A stretch of DNA of 64,000 nt, from NCBI GenBank assembly GCA_046729855.1, contig JBKPHM010000001.1, positions 8,399 to 72,398 of the forward strand, written 5' to 3'. Position numbers and translations under genes: made by a program. The stretch comes from DATHSY01 sp046729855 (GTDB lineage: Bacteria > Actinomycetota > UBA4738 > HRBIN12). Positions 7,069 through 15,423 of the stretch are shown here, one piece after another. The notes beneath the pieces are model-generated. The model saw only the letters and a program-made list of their open reading frames with translations, did no database searches and had not been told where the DNA came from. Within the stretch, counting starts at the first letter, position 1. Each line of letters opens with the position of its first letter.

Positions 7069-8109
7069 CTATCCCCCGGCGCGGGGCCCGGTGGGGCCGT
7101 CGCGCCGGCTCCGCCGCCGCGACGGCGCCGCGCGGATCGGCTCGCGGTCGCCCTTCGGGAAGTGCGGCGGCCACGGGGCGTCCTCCAGCCCCGCGGCCTC
7201 GTCGCGGTCGGCGAGCTCGAGCAAAGGCTCGATCGAGAACGCCCGATCGTCGATGCCTGTGTGCGGGTCGCCGCGCCCTCGCAGCCGCGAGGGTACCGTC
7301 GCGATCGTCAGGTCCTCGGGTTCGGCGTCCGGGACCTCGTCCCACGCGAGCGGCGTCGAGACGCGGGCGTCGGACACCGGCCGCACCGAGTACGCGGACG
7401 CCGTGGTCCGGTCCCGTGCGTTCTGGTTGTAGTCCAGGAACACGCCGTGGCGCTCCTCCTTCCACCACGCCGTCGTCGCGTCGGGGTGACGTCGCTCGAC
7501 CTCACGCGCGAGCGCGACCGCGGCGCGCCGGACCGTCGTGAACCCCCAGCGAGGCTCGATCCGAACGAGCAGGTGCATTCCGCGCTTGCCCGACGTCTTG
7601 ACGAACGCCTCGATCTGGAACCCGGCGAGCACGTCGTGGCACGCGAGCGCGACCCGGCGGACCGCCTCCCACCCCGTCTCGGGCGTCGGGTCGAGATCGA
7701 CGCGGAGCTCGTCCGGACGATCGACGTCGTGGCGCCGCACGGGCCACGGGTTGACGTCGACGCAGCCGAGGTTCGTCTGCCACACGAGGTGCGCGACGTC
7801 CTCGACCACGAGCATCTGCGCCGTGCGACCGCTGGGGAACGTCACCGTCGCCGTCGCCAGCCAGTCCGGGCGATGGTCGGGGACGCGCTTCTGGTAAAAG
7901 ACGGTGTCCGCGTCGACGCCGTCGGGGAACCGGAGCAAGCTGCACGGCCGGTCGCGGCACCCGACCAGCACACCTGTCGCGACGTCGAGGTAGTACCGCG
8001 CCAGGTCCATCTTGGTGATGCCGAGCTTCGGGAAGAAGACCTTGCCCGGGTTCGTGACGCGGACGTCTCGCCCGTCGACGGTCAGAGTCTCGGCGCTCGT
8101 CGGCGACAT
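7069..8109 (-). CDS. LigD-type polymerase/primase (NHEJ PolDom)
   Basis: The 346-residue protein is a stand-alone archaeo-eukaryotic primase-like domain as in LigD. It carries TNPGKVFFP near the start, catalytic DLDP in LRVDLDPTPETGW, SGKRGMHLLVRI and STPLAWDEV. In NHEJ this domain binds 5'-phosphate ends and fills gaps, often with ribonucleotides. No ligase or nuclease domain is fused. ATG 8109 has no clear ribosome site. Ku is encoded 48 kb away (56400-57329), and no ligase is in the window. The C-terminus is Arg-rich. Confidence 0.9.
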   Translation of the reverse strand: MSPTSAETLTVDGRDVRVTNPGKVFFPKLGITKMDLARYYLDVATGVLVGCRDRPCSLLRFPDGVDADTVFYQKRVPDHRPDWLATATVTFPSGRTAQMLVVEDVAHLVWQTNLGCVDVNPWPVRRHDVDRPDELRVDLDPTPETGWEAVRRVALACHDVLAGFQIEAFVKTSGKRGMHLLVRIEPRWGFTTVRRAAVALAREVERRHPDATTAWWKEERHGVFLDYNQNARDRTTASAYSVRPVSDARVSTPLAWDEVPDAEPEDLTIATVPSRLRGRGDPHTGIDDRAFSIEPLLELADRDEAAGLEDAPWPPHFPKGDREPIRAAPSRRRSRRDGPTGPRAGG

Positions 8110-8150
8110 CGTGCGATGGTCGACGACCGCCGCCCGTCGGTCAACGGCGG

Positions 8151-9419
8151 TCAGTCCGCGTCGTTGCCCTTCCCGTCGTCGTGCCCGTACGCGTGGCCGT
8201 TGCCCTGCCCGTGACCGTTGCCCGGGCCGCCTCCCGGCCTGGCGTCCGTGGACGCCCCCTCCTCGCGGGCCGCTTCGCTCCCGGCCTCGCCCTCGCCGGT
8301 GAGCGGCTCCGCCGATAAGCCGACGCGTGCCTCGACGCCGGTCGGCGTCCCAGTGGCGGCGCCGGGACCGCGCGCGCCGGATGTCGCCGCGACCAGGACC
8401 GAAACGACCAGGAGCACCCCAAGCATCGCGGCGGCCACCCACAGCCAGCCGGATCCGCTCTTTGGGGGCGGCGCGGGCACCACCCCCGGACCCAGGACCG
8501 CGGTGCCTCCCGCCACATCGCCGGTCGATACCGCGAGCGCCGATGTGGTCGATCTGTCGTCCGCGCCGCCGCCCTCGGTGCGCAGCCGGACGGCCAGCGC
8601 CTGGGCCGATGGGCGCTCACGCGCGTCCTTCCGGGTCGCCCGATCGACGATCGCCGCGACGGAGGGGGGCAGCGACGGGACGAAGCGCGAGACGGGCGGT
8701 GCGACCTCGTACGCGTGCGCGGCCGCGACCGCGAACGGCGACGGCCCCTCGAATGGCGGGCGGCCTGCCAGCATCTCGTACAGCACCATGCCAAGCGAGT
8801 ACACGTCCGACGCCGGCCCTCCCGAGCCGCCCGTCGCCTGCTCGGGTGAGATGTACCGCGCCGTCGCCATCACCGTCCCGGTGTCGGTGATCGGGTCGAA
8901 CCACGACGCGTCCGCGATCCCGAAGTCCATGACCTTGACATGACCGCCGTCGGCGAGCATCACGTTTCCGGGCTTCACGTCGCGGTGCACGATGCTCTCC
9001 GCGTGGGCTGCGGCGAGCGCCTCGGCAACCTGCGCCGCGACGTCGAGCGCCTCGCCGACCGGCAGGCGACCTCGCTCGTCGAGCACCTCCCGCACGGTCC
9101 GGCCTTGCACGAGCTCCATCACGATGAACGGGCACCCCTGCTCCTCGCCGTAGTCGAAGACGGCGGCGATGTTCGGGTGGGCGAGCCGACCCGCCGCCTG
9201 GGCCTCACGGTAGAAGCGCGCGGCGACGGTCTCGTCGTCGCACAGTGACGGCGACAGGATCTTGACGGCGACGCGTCGGTGCAGGACCAGGTCGTCGGCC
9301 TCCCAGACCGTCCCCATGCCTCCCGACCCGATCCGCCGAAGCGGGCGATAACGACCCCCGAGGGTCTTCGCTCCGAGGAGACTGGTGCCCAACGTGTTCG
9401 CGCCCATTCCGCTGGTCAT
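8151..9419 (-). CDS. Membrane-anchored serine/threonine protein kinase
   Basis: The 422-residue protein has an N-terminal Hanks-type kinase domain (about residues 24-285): GSGGMGTV glycine loop, catalytic Lys53, HRDVKPGN with Asp147, DFG with Asp165 and the SPEQA segment. One membrane helix follows near residues 325-345. The extracellular tail is short and rich in Gly, His and Asn (GNGHGQGNGHAYGH), with no PASTA repeats, unlike PknB. A SigB-type promoter ends seven bases before ATG 9419, so the mRNA may be leaderless. It is probably a sensor kinase; ligand and targets are unknown. Confidence 0.92.
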   Translation of the reverse strand: MTSGMGANTLGTSLLGAKTLGGRYRPLRRIGSGGMGTVWEADDLVLHRRVAVKILSPSLCDDETVAARFYREAQAAGRLAHPNIAAVFDYGEEQGCPFIVMELVQGRTVREVLDERGRLPVGEALDVAAQVAEALAAAHAESIVHRDVKPGNVMLADGGHVKVMDFGIADASWFDPITDTGTVMATARYISPEQATGGSGGPASDVYSLGMVLYEMLAGRPPFEGPSPFAVAAAHAYEVAPPVSRFVPSLPPSVAAIVDRATRKDARERPSAQALAVRLRTEGGGADDRSTTSALAVSTGDVAGGTAVLGPGVVPAPPPKSGSGWLWVAAAMLGVLLVVSVLVAATSGARGPGAATGTPTGVEARVGLSAEPLTGEGEAGSEAAREEGASTDARPGGGPGNGHGQGNGHAYGHDDGKGNDAD

Positions 9420-9426
9420 CCGCAGC

Positions 9427-9452
9427 GTTCCCGCAGGTCCGGACCGGCAAAC
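9427..9452 (-). promoter_or_regulatory. SigB-type promoter for the Ser/Thr kinase, giving a near-leaderless mRNA
   Basis: On the minus strand GTTT (9452-9449) and GGGAAC (9432-9427) are 16 bases apart. A transcript would start at about 9420, next to ATG 9419. Either the mRNA is leaderless or translation begins at a later in-frame ATG such as 9407. Confidence 0.6.
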
Positions 9453-9461
9453 GACCGGGTC

Positions 9462-9487
9462 GTTTCGCGCGTCGGTCGGCTGGGAAC
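9462..9487 (+). promoter_or_regulatory. SigB-type promoter for the zinc-motif/sigma-70 operon
   Basis: GTTT at 9462-9465 and GGGAAC at 9482-9487 are 16 bases apart. The predicted start near 9494 lies only about six bases before GTG 9500. It is divergent from the kinase promoter, with nine bases between the two -35 elements. Confidence 0.6.
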
Positions 9488-9499
9488 GACCCGAGCGTC

Positions 9500-9811
9500 G
9501 TGGGGGAGCCGCAGCGCGGAGATGCCGCCCGTCGGGCCCGAGGCCCGATCACCTGCCCCGTGTGCGGACGCGGGACGCTCGTCGACATGGCCTATGACGC
9601 CGGGACCGGGGATCGAGTCCCGGGCGAACGGCCGATGCAGCTCGCGGACTCGAGCGAGGTCGACGTCTACAGCTGCGGGCACGAGGTCGTCGGCGAGTCA
9701 CTCGCCCGCGCCGACGAGCCGTTGGATGTGGAGACCCGCACGTCCGACGAGCCCGTCGAACCGACGGACGAGGGGCCGCGGACGCGTCGCGTCGTCGGAG
9801 ACGAGCGGTGA
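9500..9811 (+). CDS. Small protein with Cys pair and CGH motif (possible zinc binder)
   Basis: The 103-residue protein has CPVCGRGT near residues 19-26 and SCGHEV near residue 58, which could form a small zinc site, and an acidic tail. I recognise no family. GTG 9500 lacks a Shine-Dalgarno site, but a SigB-type promoter would produce a leader of only about six bases, consistent with leaderless initiation. Its stop overlaps the GTG start of the sigma factor (GTGA), so it may influence or be co-expressed with that factor. Confidence 0.6.
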   Translation: MGEPQRGDAARRARGPITCPVCGRGTLVDMAYDAGTGDRVPGERPMQLADSSEVDVYSCGHEVVGESLARADEPLDVETRTSDEPVEPTDEGPRTRRVVGDER

Positions 9812-10743
9812 GCCTGGCGGCCGACCGCGTCCCGGCCTATGGCGCTCGGGGCGAGCTGGACGACTACTTCCGCGAGGCCGCCCGCGAGCGCCTGCTGACC
9901 GCCGCGGACGAGCGGCACCTCGCGCAGACGATCGAACGCGGCCGCGACGCCGAGCGGATCCTGGCGCGCGGAGCACGCCGGGCCGAGGTCGACCGGGCGC
10001 GCCGCGACGTCCTCGCCGCCCACGAGGCGCGGAACCGGTTCGTCCGCGCGAACCTGCGCCTGGTTATCTCGATCGCCAGGACGTACTACCGCGGGACGAT
10101 CCCGCTCTCGGACCTGATCCAGGAGGGAAACATCGGGCTGATGCGCGCCGTCGAGCTGTTCGACTGGCGCCGCGGGCTGAAGTTCTCCACCTACGCCACG
10201 TGGTGGATCCGCCAGGCGATCGGGCGCGCGATCCAGCAGCAGGCAACGATCCGCCTGCCCGCGCGGGTGCACGAGCGTCTCCGCCACCTCGAGCGCGCGC
10301 GGAGGGCGCTCCGCCACGACGGCCGTCCCGAGCCGACCGCTGACGAGTTGGCGGCCGCATCGGGGCTGCGCCCGGACGACGTGCGTCAGTTGTTGCGGTT
10401 CGAGCGGCTGCAGCCGGTGTCGCTCGACGCGCCGGTCCTCGCCGACTCGCCGCCGCTCGTCGAGATGCTCGACGCCGACACGACCGGCGTCGACGACCCG
10501 CAGAGGATGGTCGTCGAGGCGGCGCCGGTGCGAGCGCTCACACGGGCGCTCGCCGACGTGCTTGAGGAGCGCGAGCGCGCGGTGATCGCGCTGCGGTTCG
10601 GGCTCGACGGCGGGCGGCGGCTGTCGCTCGAGCAGGCCGGACGCGAGCTCGGGCTGTCGCGCGAGTGGATCCGCCAGACCGAAAAGGCGGCGATGGGCAA
10701 GCTTCGCGACTCGTTGTCCCCGTTCGATCCGAACGAGAACTGA
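9808..10743 (+). CDS. Sigma-70 family RNA polymerase sigma factor (group 1/2 type)
   Basis: The 311-residue protein has region 1.2 (ELDDYFREA at about residue 15), region 2 (NLRLVISIARTYY, DLIQEGNIGLMRAVELFDW, FSTYATWWIRQAI), region 3 and region 4 with FGLDGGRRLSLEQAGRELGLSRE-type helix-turn-helix. These are hallmarks of primary or near-primary factors. It lacks the long N-terminal extension of a housekeeping SigA, so a group 2 (stress or stationary) factor is more likely. Start GTG 9808 overlaps the preceding stop. A SigB-type promoter upstream would place it under the first sigma factor. Confidence 0.92.
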   Translation: MSLAADRVPAYGARGELDDYFREAARERLLTAADERHLAQTIERGRDAERILARGARRAEVDRARRDVLAAHEARNRFVRANLRLVISIARTYYRGTIPLSDLIQEGNIGLMRAVELFDWRRGLKFSTYATWWIRQAIGRAIQQQATIRLPARVHERLRHLERARRALRHDGRPEPTADELAAASGLRPDDVRQLLRFERLQPVSLDAPVLADSPPLVEMLDADTTGVDDPQRMVVEAAPVRALTRALADVLEERERAVIALRFGLDGGRRLSLEQAGRELGLSREWIRQTEKAAMGKLRDSLSPFDPNEN

Positions 10744-10749
10744 CGGCCG

Positions 10750-11967
10750 TTAGCTCGCCCGCGGCTTCGCCTCGAACCGGCCGAAGATCGCGACGAGCGC
10801 GGCCAGGATGATCCCGGGTACGACGAGCCACAGCGGCCGCTCGAGCCACCATCGCGCGGTGCTGTCGGCCTGGTGCCCAAACCCGAGCGGCCAGAGGAAC
10901 AGGATCGCGATCAGGTACGCCGTCATGTGCCACAGGAAGAGCGTCATGATGATCGAGTTCAGGAAGATCGTGACCTTCCACGGACCCGGTCGTTCGAGCC
11001 ACCGCGCAAGCGTCGGACGGAGCAGCATCACCGCCCCGATCGACCAGATCCCCCCGAGGAGGAAGCAAACGGTCGGCGGGTACGCGTTCGATACCCGTTC
11101 GACGTCGGTGCCGAGCAAGCTCTTCGGATAGTGACCGATCCCCGGGAACCAGTCGAAGCGCACGTCGCCGAACGGCGTGAAGATCAGATCGTTCGTCAGC
11201 AGCACCAGCCCAACGAGACCGGCGATCACCATCGCCGAGTAGAGCTGTTTCGGCGAGTGCGCGAACGAGCCGTCGGCATAGCGGTGCCCCATCTGGTGCG
11301 CGAACAACAGGACGAACGCGACGTTCAACCAGCGCACCGGCGGCAGCTGCAGGCCGAAGCCGGCGATGTCGACGAGGACGGCGCCGACAACCATCGCGAT
11401 CGGGACGGCGTCGCCGAAGCGGCGATCCAGCCACACCGTGAGCGGTGCGATCGCCACGACGACCAGGTACACGGCCAGGAACCAGAGCGGCCCAAACGGG
11501 ACCGTCGCGCCCGGCGGACGCATTCCACGCAGCAGCGTCGTGTCGTTCCACAGGCGCGGGCCGGTCGGAGCGCCGATGTCGAGGAGGTGCAGCACGACCT
11601 GCGCGACGGCCCAGACGCCGAGGAACACCAGCGACGGACGCAGCAAGCGCTCGAGCCGGCTGCGCACGAAGGCCCCCGCTGACGCGTCGCGGCGGCGGAA
11701 CGAGGCGAGCGCCGTCGCGTTCGCGAACCCGCCGACGAAGAAGAAGATCGGCATCACCTGAAAGAACCACGTAGCGAGCCAGAGCCCGCTCGTGACGCCG
11801 ACGGCGCTCGTCGTGCCGATCACGCCCCGTCGCCAGTAGATCATGCCGATGAACCAGTGGCCGACGACCACGGCGACGATCGACGCCGCCCGGAGGAAGT
11901 CCATCGTCCGGTCCCGGGACGCGGGCGTCGCCTGGACCAGGTCGTCGAGTCGCGGCCGCTCGGCCAT
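10750..11967 (-). CDS. Acyltransferase 3 family membrane protein
   Basis: The 405-residue protein has about ten membrane helices and the family N-terminus RTMDFLRAASIVAVVVGHW with the conserved catalytic-type histidine. Such enzymes O-acylate polysaccharides, lipids or antibiotics at the membrane. It stands alone, convergent with the sigma factor (six-base gap) and divergent from the SDR gene. The substrate cannot be told from the sequence. Confidence 0.88.
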   Translation of the reverse strand: MAERPRLDDLVQATPASRDRTMDFLRAASIVAVVVGHWFIGMIYWRRGVIGTTSAVGVTSGLWLATWFFQVMPIFFFVGGFANATALASFRRRDASAGAFVRSRLERLLRPSLVFLGVWAVAQVVLHLLDIGAPTGPRLWNDTTLLRGMRPPGATVPFGPLWFLAVYLVVVAIAPLTVWLDRRFGDAVPIAMVVGAVLVDIAGFGLQLPPVRWLNVAFVLLFAHQMGHRYADGSFAHSPKQLYSAMVIAGLVGLVLLTNDLIFTPFGDVRFDWFPGIGHYPKSLLGTDVERVSNAYPPTVCFLLGGIWSIGAVMLLRPTLARWLERPGPWKVTIFLNSIIMTLFLWHMTAYLIAILFLWPLGFGHQADSTARWWLERPLWLVVPGIILAALVAIFGRFEAKPRAS

Positions 11968-12029
11968 CGGCTACATGGTCGCGCCGTCCGACATGTCGGC
12001 GCGAGTGTAGTCCGTCATGATGTGCGGCC

Positions 12030-12839
12030 GTGGGAGACGACTTCCGTTCGCCGCTGTCGCCCGACGCGAACGCCGGGCTCGTCGCGTTGGTCACCGGTGG
12101 CGGCACGGGAATCGGACGCGCGACCGCGACGGAGCTTGCGCGGACGGGCGCTCGCGTCGCGATCTGCGGCCGCCGTCCCGAACCGCTGAGGGACGCGGCA
12201 ACGTCGATCCGGGAGCGCGGCGGCGAGTGCCTCGCGATTCCGACGGACGTCCGCGAGCAGGAGCAGGTCGCGGCGATGCTCGACGCGGTAATGGAGCGGT
12301 TCGGGCGCGTGGACGTCCTTGTGAACGGCGCGGGTGGCCAGTTCATCGCGACGCCGGAGGACATCTCTCCGAAGGGTTGGCGCGCCGTGCACCGGTTGAA
12401 CGTCGACGCGACGTGGGACGTGACGCGGTCCACCGCGGAGCGTTCGATGATCCCGAACGGTGACGGGTTGATCGTGTTCATCGGGTTCAGCCCGCGGCGC
12501 GGGATGCCGTTCATGGTGCACTCGGCCGCCGCGCGGGCAGCGCTCGAGAACCTGGCCGGCGGCCTCGCGATCGAGTGGAGCCGGTACGGGATCCGGTCGG
12601 TGTGCGTCGCCTGCGGCGCGATCGACACGGAGGGGTTCCGCGCCTATGGCGAGGGATGGATCGAGGAGGCCCGCCGCACGGTGCCGCTCGGCCGGCTTGG
12701 GCTCCCCGAGGAGGTCGCGAGCCTGATCGCGTTCCTCGCGTCGCCGGGCGGCCACTACATCACCGGGACGACGCTCGTGGTGGACGGCGGCGTCGACGCA
12801 TGGGGGCTCGGCATGTCGCCGCCGGCCCCGAGAGCGTGA
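12030..12839 (+). CDS. SDR-family oxidoreductase, dienoyl/enoyl-CoA-reductase-like
   Basis: The 269-residue protein has the Rossmann motif TGGGTGIGRA (about residues 22-31), NGAGG near 93 and the end motif HYITGTTLVVDGG. The usual YxxxK catalytic pair is replaced by HSAAAR, as in 2,4-dienoyl-CoA and peroxisomal trans-2-enoyl-CoA reductase relatives, so the substrate is probably an unsaturated acyl-CoA. It starts at GTG 12030 and converges on the enoyl-CoA hydratase gene, which fits a fatty-acid role. Confidence 0.85.
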   Translation: MGDDFRSPLSPDANAGLVALVTGGGTGIGRATATELARTGARVAICGRRPEPLRDAATSIRERGGECLAIPTDVREQEQVAAMLDAVMERFGRVDVLVNGAGGQFIATPEDISPKGWRAVHRLNVDATWDVTRSTAERSMIPNGDGLIVFIGFSPRRGMPFMVHSAAARAALENLAGGLAIEWSRYGIRSVCVACGAIDTEGFRAYGEGWIEEARRTVPLGRLGLPEEVASLIAFLASPGGHYITGTTLVVDGGVDAWGLGMSPPAPRA

Positions 12840-12845
12840 CCGCGT

Positions 12846-13595
12846 TCAGCGCCGCGTCCGGAACGCCTCCGTCGTCCCGAGGTGCTCGGGCGTCTGTGCG
12901 AGGGCGGCGTACGCCAGTCGTTCGATGAGGATCGCGGCGTCGCGCGACGCTTCGGCGGCCGCGTCGATCGCTCGCTTCGCGAACTCCGCCGCCACTGGTG
13001 GGAGGGCGGCGAGCTCGCCGGCGATCGCCAGTGCGCGGTCGACCAGCGCCTCGGGAGCGACGACCTCCGAGACCACGCCGAAGCGCAGCGCCTCGTCGGT
13101 CGAAAACCGGCGGCGCCACAGCACGAGTTCCTTCGCGCGGGCGGGACCGACGGCGCGGACGAGCCGCAGCGTCCCGCCGGACGACGGCACGATCCCGATC
13201 GCGACCTCTGGAAGCCCGAACACTGCGTTATCGGCGGCGATTCGCAGGTCGCACGCCAGCGCCATCTCGAACCCGCCGCCCAGACAGTAGCCGTGGATCG
13301 CGGCGACGGTCGGCTGCGGCAGCGCGGCGAGGCGCTCGTAGACGTCTCCCGTGTCGCGGTAATAGCGAGCGACGGCGGCGGGCGTCTGATCCCCCATCTC
13401 CGTCACGTCGGCGCCGGCACTGAACGCACCGCCGGCGCCGGAGAGCATCGCCGCGCGGGACGTCGTCACCTCGTCGGACGAGAGCGCCACGGCGAGGTCG
13501 CGTTCGAGTGCCGTCGACAGCGCGTTCAGCTTGTCGGGGCGGTTGAGCGTAAGGACCGCGACGTCGCCGTCGCGGCGCACATCGACGAGCGCCAT
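12846..13595 (-). CDS. Enoyl-CoA hydratase/isomerase family protein
   Basis: The 249-residue crotonase-fold protein carries LNRPDKLNAL, the oxyanion-hole segments GAGGAFSAGADV and HGYCLGGGFEMALACD, and the Glu-containing LPEVAIGIVPSSGG. Family members hydrate or isomerise enoyl-CoA thioesters. It lies 33 bases downstream of the alcohol dehydrogenase gene on the same strand and is probably co-transcribed. Together with the convergent SDR it suggests an acyl-CoA degradation set; the exact substrate is unknown. Confidence 0.9.
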   Translation of the reverse strand: MALVDVRRDGDVAVLTLNRPDKLNALSTALERDLAVALSSDEVTTSRAAMLSGAGGAFSAGADVTEMGDQTPAAVARYYRDTGDVYERLAALPQPTVAAIHGYCLGGGFEMALACDLRIAADNAVFGLPEVAIGIVPSSGGTLRLVRAVGPARAKELVLWRRRFSTDEALRFGVVSEVVAPEALVDRALAIAGELAALPPVAAEFAKRAIDAAAEASRDAAILIERLAYAALAQTPEHLGTTEAFRTRR

Positions 13596-13628
13596 GCGCG
13601 AAGTATGCCCGACGCCCGGCGCGCCCGC

Positions 13629-14720
13629 TCAGCCGAACGCGATCACGGTCCGGCGGTCCTCGCCGGCCTCGAACCACCCGAGGGCGTCGTTGACCCCGTC
13701 GAGCGCGATCGTCCGACCGATCATCTCCGCCACACGGAGCGATCCACTGCGAACGAGCTCCGCGATGATCGGAAAGTCGCGCGGCGGGACGCACGAGCCG
13801 TACCACGAGCCGGTGATCGTCCGCTCCTCCATCGTGACCGACAGCGCATCGAACCTCGCGGCGACATCGGGCTTCGCCATCCCGATCAGGACGGCGGTGC
13901 CGCCCGGCTCGGTCAGCCGCGTCGCGAGCTCGACCGTGCCGGTGTGACCCAGGCACTCGAACACGTAGGCCGCGCCGCCGCCGAGAACCTCGCGTACTGC
14001 GGTCTCCGTCCCGGCCGCGCCCGCGAGCACGGTCTCGTGCGCGCCCAGCGAATGCGCGAGCTCGAGCTTCGACGGCACACGATCGACGGCCACGATCGGC
14101 GACGCCCCCGCGATCCGCGCCGACTGGACGACGGATGACCCGACGCCGCCGCACCCAATCACGACGACGGATCGGCCGGGGCGGACCCGAGCCGTGTTCA
14201 CCACGGCCCCGAAGCCGGTCGTCACGGCGCATCCGATCAGCGCGACCTGATCGAGCGGAATCGACGGATCGACCTTGATGGCCGTGCGTGCCGGGACGAT
14301 CGCCATCTCGGCGAACGACGAGGGGACGTTGTGGTGGACCGTGACTTCGCCGACGCGATAGCGAGACGTCCCGTCGCCCATCAGCCCGGCGTCGAAGCTG
14401 GCCATCCCCTCGCACAGGCTCGGCCGGCCCGCGGCGCACCGCCGGCAGGTCCCGCAGTACGGGAGCCACGACAGCACGACGTGGTCGCCGGGAGCGAGAC
14501 CGTCCACGCCCCGCCCCAGCTCCTCCACGATGGCCGAGCCCTCGTGGCCGAGGATCACCGGCAGCGGATGCCGGTGGATCCCCTGGACCGTGTGCCAGTC
14601 GGACCGGCACACCCCCGAGGCGGCCATGCGGACCAGGACCTCGCCGGCCCGCGGCGCGTCGACGGCGACGTCCTCGATCGCGAGCGACTCACCGAACGCG
14701 TACAGGACCGCGGCGCGCAC
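13629..14720 (-). CDS. Zinc-dependent alcohol dehydrogenase (class III-like)
   Basis: The 363-residue MDR protein has catalytic-zinc ligands in SGVCRSDWH and GHEGSAIVEE, the structural-zinc loop CGTCRRCAAGRPSLCEG, and the NAD-binding GCGGVGSSVVQ. The motif set resembles glutathione-dependent formaldehyde or NDMA-type dehydrogenases. GTG 14720 (VRAAVLYAFGE) starts at the usual family N-terminus. It probably forms an operon with the downstream hydratase. The substrate alcohol is not determined. Confidence 0.9.
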   Translation of the reverse strand: MRAAVLYAFGESLAIEDVAVDAPRAGEVLVRMAASGVCRSDWHTVQGIHRHPLPVILGHEGSAIVEELGRGVDGLAPGDHVVLSWLPYCGTCRRCAAGRPSLCEGMASFDAGLMGDGTSRYRVGEVTVHHNVPSSFAEMAIVPARTAIKVDPSIPLDQVALIGCAVTTGFGAVVNTARVRPGRSVVVIGCGGVGSSVVQSARIAGASPIVAVDRVPSKLELAHSLGAHETVLAGAAGTETAVREVLGGGAAYVFECLGHTGTVELATRLTEPGGTAVLIGMAKPDVAARFDALSVTMEERTITGSWYGSCVPPRDFPIIAELVRSGSLRVAEMIGRTIALDGVNDALGWFEAGEDRRTVIAFG

Positions 14721-14784
14721 GGCGGGAGTATGACGGACGGGACGCCCGGCAACCGCGTGCCCACGGGCGCCGTACGGTAGCGCC

Positions 14785-15423
14785 ATGACCCACACGGCCG
14801 TGCGCGCCGTCGAACGCGGACTCACGCTGCGCCACTTCGCCGCGTACCTCCCGGCTGATCCGGCCCCGCCGCCGCCGGCGCTGGACCTGGGGCGCGCCCG
14901 CGATCGGCGGGCGCTCGTCGCATGGCTCCGGTCGTGGGGATGCCGACACCTTCGCGTCGCGGACGATGCGCGATCCGAACGCGCCGTCGCGAAATGGGCA
15001 GGGCGATGGGTCCCGCGGCTGCCGCACGCCGCGCTCGTCCACCTCGACGCGCGCGACCGCGAGACAGCGGTGGACGCGTTCGACGCGCTGTCCGGGTCGC
15101 TGGCGGCCTTCAGCGACCGCGGCGGGCGGCCGGTCGCCGTAACGTTCGGCGCGACGGCCACCGCGAAGGCGCTCTACGCGCTCAGGCCGGCCACGTTCCC
15201 TCCGTGGGACGCCCCGATCCGACGGGGCCTGGGCCTCGACGGCTCGGGCCGGGGATACGGCGAGTACCTGGCGCTGACGGCCCGCCTCCTGCGGACGCTC
15301 GCCTCGCGAGCGGGCATCGAACCGGAGGCGCTGCCGGCGGCGATGGGGCGGCCGTCGCAGACGGCCGCCCGGCTGATCGACGAGTACCTGTGGCGGCGGA
15401 TCACCCGAGGGACGTCGTCGTGA
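14785..15423 (+). CDS. Hypothetical protein coupled to DNA polymerase IV
   Basis: This 212-residue protein has no family I can name with confidence. It is Ala/Arg-rich and globular, with no membrane helix. The segment TAKALYALRPATFPPWDAPI (about residues 130-150) recalls the K-x-L-x(5)-P-x(3)-PxWD pattern of helix-hairpin-helix-type proteins. Its stop overlaps the GTG start of the Pol IV gene (GTGA), so the two are translationally coupled, hinting at a DNA-related role. That role is inference from context. Confidence 0.6.
   Translation: MTHTAVRAVERGLTLRHFAAYLPADPAPPPPALDLGRARDRRALVAWLRSWGCRHLRVADDARSERAVAKWAGRWVPRLPHAALVHLDARDRETAVDAFDALSGSLAAFSDRGGRPVAVTFGATATAKALYALRPATFPPWDAPIRRGLGLDGSGRGYGEYLALTARLLRTLASRAGIEPEALPAAMGRPSQTAARLIDEYLWRRITRGTSS

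Noticed and set aside
6947..7468. Upstream extension of the topoisomerase frame to an ATG at 7468
   Set aside because: The extension lies inside the LigD-polymerase gene, has no topoisomerase sequence, and would make the protein about 170 residues too long.
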